In this document: piece after piece, positions 1 to 10,190 of the stretch
Layout: every line of letters begins with the position of its first letter
Numbering within the stretch: the stretch's first letter is position 1
From: Candidatus Rifleibacterium amylolyticum
GTDB taxonomy: Bacteria > Muiribacteriota > Ozemobacteria > Ozemobacterales > Ozemobacteraceae
DNA: 64,000 nt
Assembly (NCBI GenBank): GCA_009917695.1
Contig: JAACJG010000008.1
Location: 331,365 to 395,364, forward strand
Direction of reading: 5' to 3'
Translations under genes and position numbers: made by a program
The notes under the pieces: generated by a model
The model's database searches: none
What the model saw: only the letters and a program-made list of their open reading frames with translations
Told to the model about the DNA's origin: nothing

Positions 1-7
1 CTGGTTC

Positions 8-871
8 ATGCCATCTTCCATGCTGCAGTTTCTCCAGACAACTCTCAGAGCGACCTGGCACCCGATCCGTCTCGTTTTCAAAGCGCAGTTCTTTGCCTCA
101 GAAGGTATCACCGGCAGAATCTTCGAGGCACGCTGGGATGCGCACCATCGCGGCTTTATTTTTCCGGTTGCCGGCGACAAAGGTTATATTGGCAGAATTT
201 TTCGCACAAACAACCCTGGATATTTTGAATTTATGGTGATCGACACTGTAGCACCAGTATCTCTGCGCGAATGGGTGAATCTCGCCATGCGCATCAAGCC
301 TCCTTCTGATCTGGCCAGCGCAACACTGCCGGCAAGAACCGGGGCGAACAGCATCGAGTCTTTAATCGAAAAAGCGGCGATACCCGAGCGTGAGCCCGAG
401 GTGCTCTCTGTAGCGTTGACTTCATTCGTTTATACGCGCAATCCTGGCTGGTTGCTGCCAATATCACTGGTCATGGAAAGCCGTGGTTTTTATGCCGAGC
501 TGATCGATCTGCACCGCCAGTTCATTACCGGATTCGATATAGAATCACCTTATAAGACACTATGGGATCAGATATTCAACCGTGCCCTGCATCGCATAAT
601 AAAGCTTGAAATAGATCCACAGCTGCATCTGCGCGAACTCAACATCAGCTGCCTCAATCTTACTCATCTCGAAATCACTCAGGTTCTGCTTAAAATTACG
701 ATAAAATCAAGGCTGTCCGGAGAAAGAACTTTCAATGCCGAACTCCTGCCACACGGCCGGCTCTATGAACAGCAGGAAAAGAACGTTATAATTCGCGCTC
801 CTGATGAAATAAGTCTGGCTGATGCAGAAAGCATAGATTACCAGATACTGCGCCTCGATTTCGCCCGCTGA
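8..871 (+). CDS. Hypothetical protein, possibly 5'-partial
   Basis: I do not recognise this 287-residue protein. The frame is open from the window edge into the first ATG (the two codons before it are Trp and Phe), so the true start may lie outside the window. It has no convincing signal peptide or membrane segment and looks like a soluble, mixed alpha/beta protein with a hydrophobic middle (near residues 140-165) and a Leu/Ile-rich C-terminal third. It ends 12 bases before the convergent anmK stop codon. Codon use resembles the neighbouring real genes, so I believe it is translated, but no role is proposed. Confidence 0.6.
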   Translation: MPSSMLQFLQTTLRATWHPIRLVFKAQFFASEGITGRIFEARWDAHHRGFIFPVAGDKGYIGRIFRTNNPGYFEFMVIDTVAPVSLREWVNLAMRIKPPSDLASATLPARTGANSIESLIEKAAIPEREPEVLSVALTSFVYTRNPGWLLPISLVMESRGFYAELIDLHRQFITGFDIESPYKTLWDQIFNRALHRIIKLEIDPQLHLRELNISCLNLTHLEITQVLLKITIKSRLSGERTFNAELLPHGRLYEQQEKNVIIRAPDEISLADAESIDYQILRLDFAR

Positions 872-882
872 TTGCAGCAGTT

Positions 883-2028
883 TCAGATCGGGCAGAGACT
901 TCCGAGGATTACTTCTTCAGCAGCTCCGGTTGCCGCAGGCAAATTGCCGGGACGGCGACTGACAAAAGCGTAACCAAGCACAGCAAAAGCCATGGCTTCC
1001 TTGGCCATTACCGGCACTCCCAGAGAATCGCTCAGCGAAACGCTGGCCACATCTTTGAGACGAGCGGCCAGTCTGGCCATCAACTCAGAATTGCGAGCGC
1101 CGCCGCCCGACACAACCAGATCGGCCGGCAGGCGCACCTGACCGGCAAGTGAGCTGACGGCTCCAACAATTGAATCAACGGTAATATCGAGAAGAGTCGA
1201 CAGCAGGTCAGCCACAGGCAAAGGCTGGTTCTGCCAGGCAGCAAGCTCATCCAGACGTGTGGCATTAAAATACTCTCTGCCGGTAGACTTGGGCGGCGGT
1301 GCAGCAAAATAAGGATCTTTAAGAAAACGCATGACGGTTTGCCGGTGACTCTGACCAGATGCCGCGAGTTCTCCGTCACGGTCAAAATTGCCAAGTCCGG
1401 CTCGTTGCATGGCAGCATCCATAAGCACATTGCCGGGGCCGGTATCGAAAGCGCAAACCATCTGAGGTTTTTTACCCGCGCGAATAGCGCTGATATTGGC
1501 CATACCACCAATATTCAGCAGCAGCAGATCGCGTTTCGCCTTTTTGCCGAAAAGAAAAAGGTCGGCATATGGCACCAACGGCGCACCCTGGCCTCCGGCC
1601 GCCATATCAGCCGATCTAAAGTCGCAGATTACCGGAATTCCAGTGCGCCGACCAAGCAGACTGCCATTGAGCAGTTGTAAAGACCCGGTAAGTGGGATTC
1701 CATCCCAGACAACAGCTTGCGGCTGGTGATAAATCGTCTGTCCATGTGCTGCAATGTAATCGGGGCGTTCATGGCCGCTGTCAAAAAACTGCTGACAGGC
1801 GCGGGCGTAGAGCTCTGCAATGTAGCTGGCTCCGAGAGTTATATCACGCGCATCAGCTGCGCGCATAAGATTCTGTATTCTCCTGAATTCAGAAAGCTGA
1901 AAGCTGCAGCTGTCGAACCAGATCAGCTCGCAGGCTCCAGAGCGGTCGAAAGCCACCATTGCGCCATCAATGGCATCGCCGCTGGTTCCACTCATCATAC
2001 CGAGGATTTTTATTCTTTTTGCCGCCAT
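883..2028 (-). CDS. anmK: Anhydro-N-acetylmuramic acid kinase
   Basis: AnmK phosphorylates and hydrolyses 1,6-anhydro-MurNAc to MurNAc-6-phosphate during cytoplasmic recycling of peptidoglycan. The 381-residue protein carries the family's N-terminal phosphate loop GMMSGTSGDAIDG (residues 10-22), an AAHGQT segment near 94, NIGGMANIS (172-180) and FDTGPGN (194-200), and its length is typical. The frame is open to 2100, but the ATG at 2028 is chosen because AGGAG lies just upstream (2034-2038) and because the protein then starts MAAKRIKILGMMSG, as the family does. It is transcribed away from recA. anmK implies a Gram-negative style of wall recycling. Confidence 0.93.
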   Translation of the reverse strand: MAAKRIKILGMMSGTSGDAIDGAMVAFDRSGACELIWFDSCSFQLSEFRRIQNLMRAADARDITLGASYIAELYARACQQFFDSGHERPDYIAAHGQTIYHQPQAVVWDGIPLTGSLQLLNGSLLGRRTGIPVICDFRSADMAAGGQGAPLVPYADLFLFGKKAKRDLLLLNIGGMANISAIRAGKKPQMVCAFDTGPGNVLMDAAMQRAGLGNFDRDGELAASGQSHRQTVMRFLKDPYFAAPPPKSTGREYFNATRLDELAAWQNQPLPVADLLSTLLDITVDSIVGAVSSLAGQVRLPADLVVSGGGARNSELMARLAARLKDVASVSLSDSLGVPVMAKEAMAFAVLGYAFVSRRPGNLPAATGAAEEVILGSLCPI

Positions 2029-2178
2029 AATTTCTCCTGCCAGAATAGCGACAAAATACCGCGCAAACCGGCAATTTACAAGCACCAACTTTCTTTTCAC
2101 ATTTTATTCGGGAGCTATTGGTTTTGCGGTTGCGAGTATGATAAACTGGTAAAAATATTTTGAGGAGGCACTTTTAAA

Positions 2179-3252
2179 GTGGCTGAAAACATCCAGAACC
2201 CCGATCGTCAAAAATCACTCGAAACCGCAATTTCCAGCATAGAAAAACAATTTGGCAAAGGCGCCGTAATGCGACTTGGCAGTTCACGGCACCTTCAGGT
2301 CGAAGCAATACCGACCGGCTCTCTCTCGCTTGACTACGCACTTGGTGTTGGCGGCATGCCCCGCGGCCGTATCGTCGAAATTTTTGGCCCAGAATCGTCT
2401 GGTAAAACTACAGTAGCGCTGCATGTCGTTGCCCAGGCCCAGAAAATGGGCGGCCAGGCCGCTTTTATCGACGTAGAACACGCTCTTGATCCGGTCTATG
2501 CCAAGAAACTGGGAGTCGACACTGAAAACCTGCTGATTGCCCAGCCGAGCAGCGGTGAAGAAGCTCTTGAAATCACGGAAATGTTGGTACGCAGCAACGC
2601 TATCGATATCATCATTCTCGACTCAGTAGCGGCATTGACCAGCAAAGCCGAAATCGACGGTGACATGGGTGATGCGACTGTCGGTATGCAGGCTCGCCTG
2701 ATGTCGCAGGCAATGCGCAAACTTACCCCGGTTGTCAGCAAATCTCGCTGTGTCTGTATTTTCATCAACCAGATCCGTGAGAAAATCGGCGTCATGTTTG
2801 GCAATCCAGAAACCACCCCGGGCGGCCGCGCACTCAAATTTTTCTCGTCAGTGCGCATCGACATACGCCGTAAAGATGCGATCAAAGAGGGCGATGAAGC
2901 TACCGGTTTCGTTACCGAAGTTAAAGTCGTCAAAAACAAGGTTGCTCCGCCGTTCCGCAAAGCCCGCTTCGATATGATGTTCGGCAATGGCATTTCAACC
3001 GAAGGCGAAGTTCTCGATATCGCAGAAAACTCCAACATAGTTAACAAATCAGGAGCCTGGTATTCATTCGGCGACGTCAGAATGGGCCAGGGTCGCGAGA
3101 ATTCCAAGCAGTTCCTGCGCGACAACCCCGATGTCTTCGGTGAAATCGTGCTTAAGGTCAAAAAGGCCCTCGGCATGATCAGTAACGAAACTCCGGCACC
3201 AGCAGCCGAAGCCAAAGTCGTTGAAGACAAGAAAAAATCTACCCGTAAGTAA
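2179..3252 (+). CDS. recA: Recombinase RecA
   Basis: RecA forms filaments on single-stranded DNA for homologous recombination and triggers the SOS response. The 357-residue protein has Walker A GPESSGKT (70-77), the VGG(M)PRGR segment before it, an intact central ATPase core and a charged Lys/Glu-rich tail. Translation begins at GTG, preceded by a strong GAGGAGG Shine-Dalgarno at 2162-2168. A possible -10 (tatgat, 2137-2142) lies upstream but without a convincing -35. I see no obvious LexA box of the Gram-positive or E. coli type. A strong intrinsic terminator follows immediately, so recA is probably monocistronic. Confidence 0.98.
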   Translation: MAENIQNPDRQKSLETAISSIEKQFGKGAVMRLGSSRHLQVEAIPTGSLSLDYALGVGGMPRGRIVEIFGPESSGKTTVALHVVAQAQKMGGQAAFIDVEHALDPVYAKKLGVDTENLLIAQPSSGEEALEITEMLVRSNAIDIIILDSVAALTSKAEIDGDMGDATVGMQARLMSQAMRKLTPVVSKSRCVCIFINQIREKIGVMFGNPETTPGGRALKFFSSVRIDIRRKDAIKEGDEATGFVTEVKVVKNKVAPPFRKARFDMMFGNGISTEGEVLDIAENSNIVNKSGAWYSFGDVRMGQGRENSKQFLRDNPDVFGEIVLKVKKALGMISNETPAPAAEAKVVEDKKKSTRK

Positions 3253-3267
3253 GAAGTGATGAATATT

Positions 3268-3310
3268 CCGGGGCTGTGTACGCCAACAGGCGCACGCAGC
3301 CCCGGTTTTT
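3268..3310 (+). terminator. Intrinsic terminator of recA
   Basis: A nearly perfect stem (ccggggctgtgtacgcc paired with ggcgcacgcagccccgg, with small interruptions) and a short loop is followed by ttttt. It starts 16 bases after the recA stop codon. It also covers the GTG at 3276 that would otherwise extend the next gene, which argues for the later ATG start of that gene. Confidence 0.9.
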
Positions 3311-3332
3311 AAAAAGTGAAAGGCACGGCGTA

Positions 3333-6200
3333 ATGGCAAACGGACAAAGCAGATTCGCCCGGTTTGCGTTCATTTATGCCCTGCTCGTAGTAACCCCCGT
3401 ATTGTTTTCTCTATTGCTCTGCCTGCACATTATCGATCATTACAGCCATTTCTGGCAGGAAAAGGCTGCCGAGATCACTGAGACAAAAGCATCAGAACTC
3501 GTTCGACAACTTGATTCAGAGCAGATTTTTCTACCCCACTTCAGGGAGCTGACTGAAAAGATTCTCTCTCTGCCAAAACTCGAAGAAAAAAAGATAGTCG
3601 AGCTGGCGGAAGATACTTTTGCCAGAATATCGCAGCGCTTTTTCGTTTATGTCTTCGATACCCGGGGAAAAATGTTAAAAACCGGACTGGCGCCTGAAGA
3701 CACCGAAGCCGGTATCGATTACCTCTGGCGATTTGCCCATGACGACAGCTACGAAGGCGAAGGGCGCGAGCGCCGCGGCGACTACGGCAAACTGGTCGGG
3801 CGCTATTTCTCACCACGCAATATCAAGCACAGCAATGATGTCTGCCATTCCGTCGAGAATCCCAGAAGCACCGGACTGCTTTACCATAAAAAACGCCAGG
3901 CATACAGTGATGATAAAAGCGGCGTCATGTATTTTCTCGATCTGAACATAGAATTCGAGCATCATCTTCAGCAGAAAATCGACCATTACAGCTCGGTTGA
4001 TGAACCGGTTTTCTTTGAAAGAGCCGACGGCACCTGGAAGGGCGCTTCTGATATTGAAGCTCTGGCGCCGACTGTTGCGAAGCTGGGCTATACCCGCACA
4101 AAGAATGTGGTAGTTCACAATGACTTTCTCTGGCGACGTGTTGGCTTTCGTGATTTTCAGCTGTATTTCGGCAAAAAATTGTCGCTCGATTATTACTCCC
4201 GGGCCAAAGGACTGGCGGTTTTATTCAGCGTCCTGCTGCTGGCTCTGAGCCTTGTCTATCTGTTGCGCAATCTGTTCAGCGGTCAGGGCTTACGGCTTTC
4301 GATACGCTACAAACTCATCACCATTTTTGTATTTGCTGTTTATCTGCCGATTCTCGGACTGGTAATGGTAAGTTTTAATGGCCTCAACGACCGCCGCACA
4401 GTTCTTGAGAACGATGCCCGCAAAGGGATGCAGGATATTCTCTACAAGATCGACGCCGACTTCGCCGGCAAAGAAGACGAAATACTGGCCACTTTCGAAC
4501 GTCTCTACAACGACAGAGACTGGCAGGATCAAATTACCGACGACTGGCTGCACAACGACCAGCTTTTGCGCAAACACGCCCGTATAGCGCTTGAAGGCGA
4601 GAATTTTTTCAATCATCTCGACATTCGAAATATCCGTCTGGAACAGGTTCATTCAACTGCGCGCGGTATCGCCAACGACAGAATTAAAGAGATAAATCGC
4701 ATTATCAGCCTTATCTGCCTGGAGCGCTTCATGCCGGAACAGATGTCAAAAAACCGGGTAAAACTTCGCCAGTCTGATTTCATTCTCAAAAACATGATGG
4801 AGAACCCGGTGCTTGGCTTCAGCAGTTTTTACGAACAACCTGGCCGGCTTGTCGAGATGGAATTTGAAGGTTCCAGCTTCTACTGGTACTGGAACTATTA
4901 TCCTGACGCCGGTGACAGTGTAGCGTTTTTTTCAGGCAATACGAGAGTGCATTTCAATGTCGAAAGTTTTTTAAACAACGTTTTGCAGAAACGCTACAAT
5001 CTCGGCAACACGGCACTTCATCTTGCCGCTTATTTTCCGGCGCAGCAGGCATGGACACCGGAATCCGCCGGCAGCGAAAACGATCTGGTCAAGCTGGTAA
5101 AGCTCACCGAAATCAGCAAAACCCTGGAAACCGGCAGAATCAATTATGAGGGTAAAAAATTTCTCGCCACCTCCCTCCCCGGAATCAAGCTCAAGGGCGC
5201 CATAATATCTTGCCTTTTTCCGCAGTCGCAGATAGACGGTATTATTGCCGGTCAGCGCATTCAGATTTTCCAGGGAATGGCCCTTATCCTCATAATTTCA
5301 GTGTTTACCGGTCTGTTGCTCTCGAAATATTTTCTGCAACCGTTAGGAGAGCTCAACCTTGGCATGAAAGCTCTTCGTCAGCGCAATACCGACTTTCGTG
5401 TAGAGATCGGCAGCCAGGACGAACTGGGCGAACTGGGAGACACCTTCAATCAGATGATGGTTGAGGTAAAAGAAATGCTGCTGGCCGGAGCCGTTCAGCA
5501 ATGCCTGATCCCAGAAAAATTCCCTGACATCGCCGGTTATGACTGTATAATTTACAACAAAATGGCTACCGACGTTGGTGGTGATTATGCCGACGTTTTT
5601 TCGCTTGGCGACGACCGCTATCTCGTCGTGCTCGGCGACGTAACCGGTCATGGCGTGAGCTCATCGATACTGACTGCGATGGTCAAGGCCCAGGTTTTCA
5701 GGTTTGCCAGAAAAAACCGAAGTTTGAGCGAAATTCTCAAAAGCCTCAGCGAAATGATTTTTGAACTTCTGCGCTATCGCAAGCTCATGACTTTTTGTGC
5801 GCTCATTTTCGATGCCCGCAATCACAGCTGTCAGTTTGCCAATGCCGGGCATCCTTTTCCTATCTGGTGCGACGCAGATGGAAAGATCAAGGCTCTCGAC
5901 AAAGAAGCTCTGCCGCTGGGCGTTTCACCTCGTCGCAGCAATTATATAACTGTCGAGAGCAGCTTTGAAGCTGGCGATATGATGCTTCTTTATACCGATG
6001 GCATAGCAGAAGGCGCCGGGCCGGATGGTGAAGCCTTTGGTTTTGACCGGGTCAGGGAACTCATCGTCAGCAACCGCTCACACAGCAGTGAAGAAGTTAA
6101 AAACACCCTGCTCAGCGAATTCTGGCAACATTATAAACGTGAAGAACTCGATGACGATCTGACCTTCGTTATAATCAGGCGGCGCCGGCAAGACGTCTGA
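3333..6200 (+). CDS. HAMP/SpoIIE-type serine phosphatase, membrane sensor 1
   Basis: This is a large membrane-bound PP2C (SpoIIE-family) phosphatase of about 955 residues, probably acting on an anti-anti-sigma or similar phosphoprotein. In order: membrane helix (about 10-33), first extracytoplasmic region, two adjacent helices (about 293-316 and 328-350), second extracytoplasmic region, helix (648-670), HAMP domain (668-718) and PP2C domain. The metal-binding motifs are visible: GGDYADV near 746, GDVTGHG near 767, YTDGIAE and a final DDDLTFVII. ATG 3333 is preferred over the in-frame GTG at 3276 because it has GAAAGG upstream and the GTG lies in the recA terminator. The C-terminus overlaps a paralogous gene on the other strand by 26 bases. 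Confidence 0.88.
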   Translation: MANGQSRFARFAFIYALLVVTPVLFSLLLCLHIIDHYSHFWQEKAAEITETKASELVRQLDSEQIFLPHFRELTEKILSLPKLEEKKIVELAEDTFARISQRFFVYVFDTRGKMLKTGLAPEDTEAGIDYLWRFAHDDSYEGEGRERRGDYGKLVGRYFSPRNIKHSNDVCHSVENPRSTGLLYHKKRQAYSDDKSGVMYFLDLNIEFEHHLQQKIDHYSSVDEPVFFERADGTWKGASDIEALAPTVAKLGYTRTKNVVVHNDFLWRRVGFRDFQLYFGKKLSLDYYSRAKGLAVLFSVLLLALSLVYLLRNLFSGQGLRLSIRYKLITIFVFAVYLPILGLVMVSFNGLNDRRTVLENDARKGMQDILYKIDADFAGKEDEILATFERLYNDRDWQDQITDDWLHNDQLLRKHARIALEGENFFNHLDIRNIRLEQVHSTARGIANDRIKEINRIISLICLERFMPEQMSKNRVKLRQSDFILKNMMENPVLGFSSFYEQPGRLVEMEFEGSSFYWYWNYYPDAGDSVAFFSGNTRVHFNVESFLNNVLQKRYNLGNTALHLAAYFPAQQAWTPESAGSENDLVKLVKLTEISKTLETGRINYEGKKFLATSLPGIKLKGAIISCLFPQSQIDGIIAGQRIQIFQGMALILIISVFTGLLLSKYFLQPLGELNLGMKALRQRNTDFRVEIGSQDELGELGDTFNQMMVEVKEMLLAGAVQQCLIPEKFPDIAGYDCIIYNKMATDVGGDYADVFSLGDDRYLVVLGDVTGHGVSSSILTAMVKAQVFRFARKNRSLSEILKSLSEMIFELLRYRKLMTFCALIFDARNHSCQFANAGHPFPIWCDADGKIKALDKEALPLGVSPRRSNYITVESSFEAGDMMLLYTDGIAEGAGPDGEAFGFDRVRELIVSNRSHSSEEVKNTLLSEFWQHYKREELDDDLTFVIIRRRRQDV

Positions 6201-9036
6201 GCACAACTATCGTAAGGTCATCGTCTGGTTCGGCACCTGCCAGCCAGCCGTCATATTCAACCAGAAGCCGGCTCGACACGGTATCGGCATCTTCGGCCGG
6301 CATTTTTGCCAGAATCGCCTTCAGCCTCTCGTAGCCATACATTTCCTGGCGGAAATTCACTACTTCTACCAGGCCGTCCGTATAAAATACCAGGTACTCG
6401 TCAGGCTGAAGCATGAATTCATGCAGCTTCAGTCCCCGCAATTTCGGAACAGCGCCAACCGGCAGATGCACAGCCCTGAGGTCGCTGCATTCGCCAGTTC
6501 GGCTGACCTTGACCGGAAAGTTGTGACCGGCATTGACAAAGGAACCGCGCCCGCTCTTCAAGTCTATCATGGCTGCGAATACCGTGATCATCTTCCTGAC
6601 TGAAGGCTGATGAAAGTAGGTATAAACGGTATGATTCAAATCTTCGAATATCTCAAGCAGCCCGCGGTCTTCTTTGAGACCCTGATACACAACCGCTTTG
6701 GCCATAGCCATGACCAGAGCCGAACCGACGCCGTGTCCGGTAACATCGCCGATGACCACGCAGACCCGGTCACGATCGAGCACACGTACATCAAAATAAT
6801 CGCCGCCAACGGCAGAAGCCATACGGTTCGCGAAACTGACCTGATAGCCAGACACTGATGGGGGCGCCGAAGGCAGCAATGACTCCTGAACGTCTTTCGC
6901 CAGCTGCATTTCTTTGAGGTCGGCTATCATGTGATTGAAGTTATCAGCGAGATCGCCAAATTCGTCTTTCTGGGTGCTGACGATTCGGAAATCGGGATTG
7001 CGTGATTTGATAGCGTTTACGCCTTCGCCAAGTCGCGCAATCGGCAGCAGAAAAACGTCAGACAGCAGCCAGCCGGCAGTAAGTGCCAGCAGAAGAAACA
7101 GCACAATGCCACTGCGAATCAGCCGCCCCTGCCCAGTAATATCTGTAGTAACAAGCTGTCTCGGATAAAACGCGAACAGACAGTAATCGCTGGCAAATCT
7201 TCCGTTCACACCAGTTACCAGATATTCGGCTCCGCCAATTTTTACGGTTGCATCAACTGGTTTATCGCTGAATCTCGTCTGTTTTACGATGTCTTTGAGA
7301 ACATTGGCATCTTTAAGCGGTGCCGGCAGCCATTCGCCCGTATGATTTGAGCTTGCCGCAAGAATGTAAGGCGCAGCTGAATTACTGGTGCGCGAGTCAA
7401 GCATGCGTTGGCTGACAAGACGTTTTATCAGGCGAGAAGCTGATTGCACAATGAAGGTATAAAATGGCTGATCGCTTCTGGAACGAAAAATTTCCCAGAA
7501 TATGAACATTGGAATTGGTCCGAATTCCATTTTATGAACTTCGCCCGGCCTGACAAAAAACACATTCATGCCGGCTTCGGGGCTTCTGATAACCATGTCG
7601 AGCACAGGATCGATGGCATCGGTAAGCGACGTACCAAGCCGATTATCTATGCAGTATCGGGAAAACGCGTCTGAAACCTCACGCATGCCCTCGAAAAACA
7701 GCTCATTCTGCTGAAAAAAGATCATATCGGCCTTGCGGGCATCGCGCAACTCGATACTGATCAGATCATTTGCTTCGATGCGAGCATGAACTTCTGACTT
7801 GAAAGTTTCGTCAAGCGAGGCCAGACCTCGACTTAGACTGGCAAAATCTTCAGTGTAGCTGGTTCCGGCATTACGAAAAGACTCATCCATGGCAAACAAC
7901 AGTTGCCGACTATGGTTGGCAACTGTCGCCATCAGTGTCTGCTCTCTATCGTCAAGATAACGATAGCCGAGATATGCAAAACCCATTATCGGCATCATTA
8001 CTGCCATCAGAAACAGGGCCAGCAGTTTGATGCGCAGCGACAGATAAAAGCTGCCACTGGCCAGAGATCTGAAATAAGCCGCTATTGCCATTATTGCCAG
8101 CAGCAGAAGGCCAGCATACATATAGCGCTGCAAGCGGTTATAATAAGAGACGGTCGTGCGGGCTGCAGCGATCAACCACATGCCTTCTATTTTCCGGCCA
8201 GCCCAGACACGTTCTCTTTCATCAAAGACATGATTCTGCCCGAGAAAAGCCAGCTCCCTGAAAAGTTTGCCAGCCATTGCCATGTCGGTTGGCTCACGAC
8301 CAAAATCACGAACATCTTCTTCGCTGCTCGCCGCAAAAGCGGCGTCAAAGTTCTTCAAATGTTGCTTTTTCGCCTTTTCCAGGCGACGCTCAACTGAAGG
8401 GACATCCCAGAAAACCATGAGAATTCCACAGGCAGGATTGGCCGGATCGTTGATCCAGTAGATCATACCATGCTGATGACGGGCTATTATTGGCAGACAG
8501 CTGTCTCGACTCTCAAGAAATCTGGAGATTCTGAACTCAGAACCGACAAAGGCTTTAAGCTGCTTCTTGATTCGCTGAAACATGCGATTCTGTTCGGTTG
8601 GGGTGCTTCGCACCAGCTCCCAGAGGCGGGTCGCAATATAGCGTGAGCGCAGTGGCACTTCTGACGGTGTAACCAGTGCACCTTTCTGGTCAAATGCATA
8701 GAGGTCAAACTCTCCCGGCAGGTAATTCTGCAAAGCGCGATAATACTGACTGAAATCTTCGGTTCCTGACAGGGACTGCCTGAGTTTCAGCCAGGCACCT
8801 CCACCGATTTTGCGCAGAAAAGTTGTCGAATCGAGTTCGTATTGAGCCAGAATGATGTTCCGCTCAAGCCCGGCGATAACCTGGTCAAAATGCTTGGTGC
8901 GCTCGTTGGCAATGGTCTGATGACCGAGAAAACCGGCAATAAAAATTGGCAGCAGGACAAACAGGCAGATAGGCGCAAAATGTATTAAAAATCTGCGCCA
9001 GAATGGGGCTGTCACGGTGCCGTCCTTTTTTTCCAC
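6175..9036 (-). CDS. HAMP/SpoIIE-type serine phosphatase, membrane sensor 2
   Basis: This paralogue of the preceding gene has the same layout in 953 residues: helix near 16-36, extracytoplasmic region, helix pair (about 300-322 and 332-356), second extracytoplasmic region, helix (640-662), HAMP (660-710) and SpoIIE PP2C domain with GGDYFDV, GDVTGHG, YTDGLVE and a final DDDLTIVVL. The extracytoplasmic parts differ markedly from sensor 1, so the two probably sense different signals. The frame starts at GTG 9036 with GGAG about 10 bases upstream; a second GTG at 9015 has AAGGA in front and is an equally good start. The two genes converge and overlap at their 3' ends. Confidence 0.88.
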   Translation of the reverse strand: MEKKDGTVTAPFWRRFLIHFAPICLFVLLPIFIAGFLGHQTIANERTKHFDQVIAGLERNIILAQYELDSTTFLRKIGGGAWLKLRQSLSGTEDFSQYYRALQNYLPGEFDLYAFDQKGALVTPSEVPLRSRYIATRLWELVRSTPTEQNRMFQRIKKQLKAFVGSEFRISRFLESRDSCLPIIARHQHGMIYWINDPANPACGILMVFWDVPSVERRLEKAKKQHLKNFDAAFAASSEEDVRDFGREPTDMAMAGKLFRELAFLGQNHVFDERERVWAGRKIEGMWLIAAARTTVSYYNRLQRYMYAGLLLLAIMAIAAYFRSLASGSFYLSLRIKLLALFLMAVMMPIMGFAYLGYRYLDDREQTLMATVANHSRQLLFAMDESFRNAGTSYTEDFASLSRGLASLDETFKSEVHARIEANDLISIELRDARKADMIFFQQNELFFEGMREVSDAFSRYCIDNRLGTSLTDAIDPVLDMVIRSPEAGMNVFFVRPGEVHKMEFGPIPMFIFWEIFRSRSDQPFYTFIVQSASRLIKRLVSQRMLDSRTSNSAAPYILAASSNHTGEWLPAPLKDANVLKDIVKQTRFSDKPVDATVKIGGAEYLVTGVNGRFASDYCLFAFYPRQLVTTDITGQGRLIRSGIVLFLLLALTAGWLLSDVFLLPIARLGEGVNAIKSRNPDFRIVSTQKDEFGDLADNFNHMIADLKEMQLAKDVQESLLPSAPPSVSGYQVSFANRMASAVGGDYFDVRVLDRDRVCVVIGDVTGHGVGSALVMAMAKAVVYQGLKEDRGLLEIFEDLNHTVYTYFHQPSVRKMITVFAAMIDLKSGRGSFVNAGHNFPVKVSRTGECSDLRAVHLPVGAVPKLRGLKLHEFMLQPDEYLVFYTDGLVEVVNFRQEMYGYERLKAILAKMPAEDADTVSSRLLVEYDGWLAGAEPDDDLTIVVLRRLAGAA

Positions 9037-9176
9037 TGTTGCGTTGCTCCGCTCAGTCGTGTATCATCCATCCGCTGATACTACTTTATCAGAAAATCGC
9101 AAAAAAAGGAAAATCGGCAGTTGCAGGCAAACAGGCGCTCTCTGCCTGGTCGTATTGTCATTGAGCTGCTGCCATA

Positions 9177-10190
9177 GTGCAGATGCAGATTATCGTCAAT
9201 CTTTTACGTGGCTTTGCAATTGGTGTTGCCAATATAATACCAGGCGTCAGCGGGGGAACCGTTGCCCTTATGCTGGGAATTTATCAGCGCCTGCTCAATG
9301 CGATAGGAGCGCTCGGCTCAGAAACTCTTAAAGCCCTCATATCAGGTAAGACCGCCATTATTGCCGAGCTGAAACGCACAGATGCTGCGTTTCTGATTTC
9401 TCTGGCAGTGGGAGCCGGCGCAGCAATTCTCGCTTCGGCCCGTCTGATGAGCTACCTGCTCGAAAATTTTCACGACCCGACATACGGATTTTTCTTTGGT
9501 CTGGTTGCCGCTTCACTGATAGTACCCTGGCAACTTATCAAGCGCCTGTCGATGGGAAACATAGCCTGCTGCCTGCTTGCCGCAGCCCTGGTAATCGGCC
9601 TGACGCTGGCAATGAGCGGTGAAGATCGGCTGCACGCAGCCCAGAAAAAAGCATTGATCAAAGGCAATATTACGGCTGATACTGTGCAACATAGCGTCAA
9701 CAAGTCAATTCCTACCGATCCAAAAAACATGCTGCTGTTCTTTGCCGCCGGAGTAGTGGCTATCTGCGCCATGATTCTTCCGGGAATCAGCGGTTCGTTC
9801 ATGCTGCTTCTGCTGGGCGTCTACTTTGACCTGCTGATCTGCATCAATGAACGCCAGCTTCTCATGCTGGCAATATTCGCCACTGGTGCCGCTACCGGTC
9901 TGCTTGTCTTTACCAGGTTTCTCAATCATCTGCTCCAGAAGCACGGTGACGCAACCATGTCATTCATGCTTGGCCTGGTGATCGGTTCGCTATACGCGAT
10001 CTGGCCGTTCAAAAGCTTCGGTATGGTTGCCGGCCGCCGGGTTGACATAGCCAACATCATACCATCGACTTTCAGTTCGAATGAAGGCCTGACAATTCTG
10101 GCCTGTGTTGTCGGAATGTTTATCGTTATCGCATTTATGGAGATCGAGAAGCGTCAGAAGGCGCCAGCCAGATGTTCCGATACTGCATGA
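9177..10190 (+). CDS. DUF368 membrane protein, likely undecaprenyl-phosphate translocase
   Basis: This polytopic inner-membrane protein (337 residues, about eight to ten hydrophobic segments) belongs to the DUF368 family. The N-terminal signature GVANIIPGVSGGTVALMLG is clear and a second PGISGS motif sits in the middle, as expected for an internally duplicated transporter. DUF368 proteins (PopT) have been implicated in flipping undecaprenyl phosphate back to the cytoplasmic face for wall and LPS synthesis. Start is GTG 9177 or ATG 9183; neither has a strong Shine-Dalgarno. The 3' end overlaps the convergent peptide-binding gene by 56 bases. Confidence 0.88.
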   Translation: MQMQIIVNLLRGFAIGVANIIPGVSGGTVALMLGIYQRLLNAIGALGSETLKALISGKTAIIAELKRTDAAFLISLAVGAGAAILASARLMSYLLENFHDPTYGFFFGLVAASLIVPWQLIKRLSMGNIACCLLAAALVIGLTLAMSGEDRLHAAQKKALIKGNITADTVQHSVNKSIPTDPKNMLLFFAAGVVAICAMILPGISGSFMLLLLGVYFDLLICINERQLLMLAIFATGAATGLLVFTRFLNHLLQKHGDATMSFMLGLVIGSLYAIWPFKSFGMVAGRRVDIANIIPSTFSSNEGLTILACVVGMFIVIAFMEIEKRQKAPARCSDTA

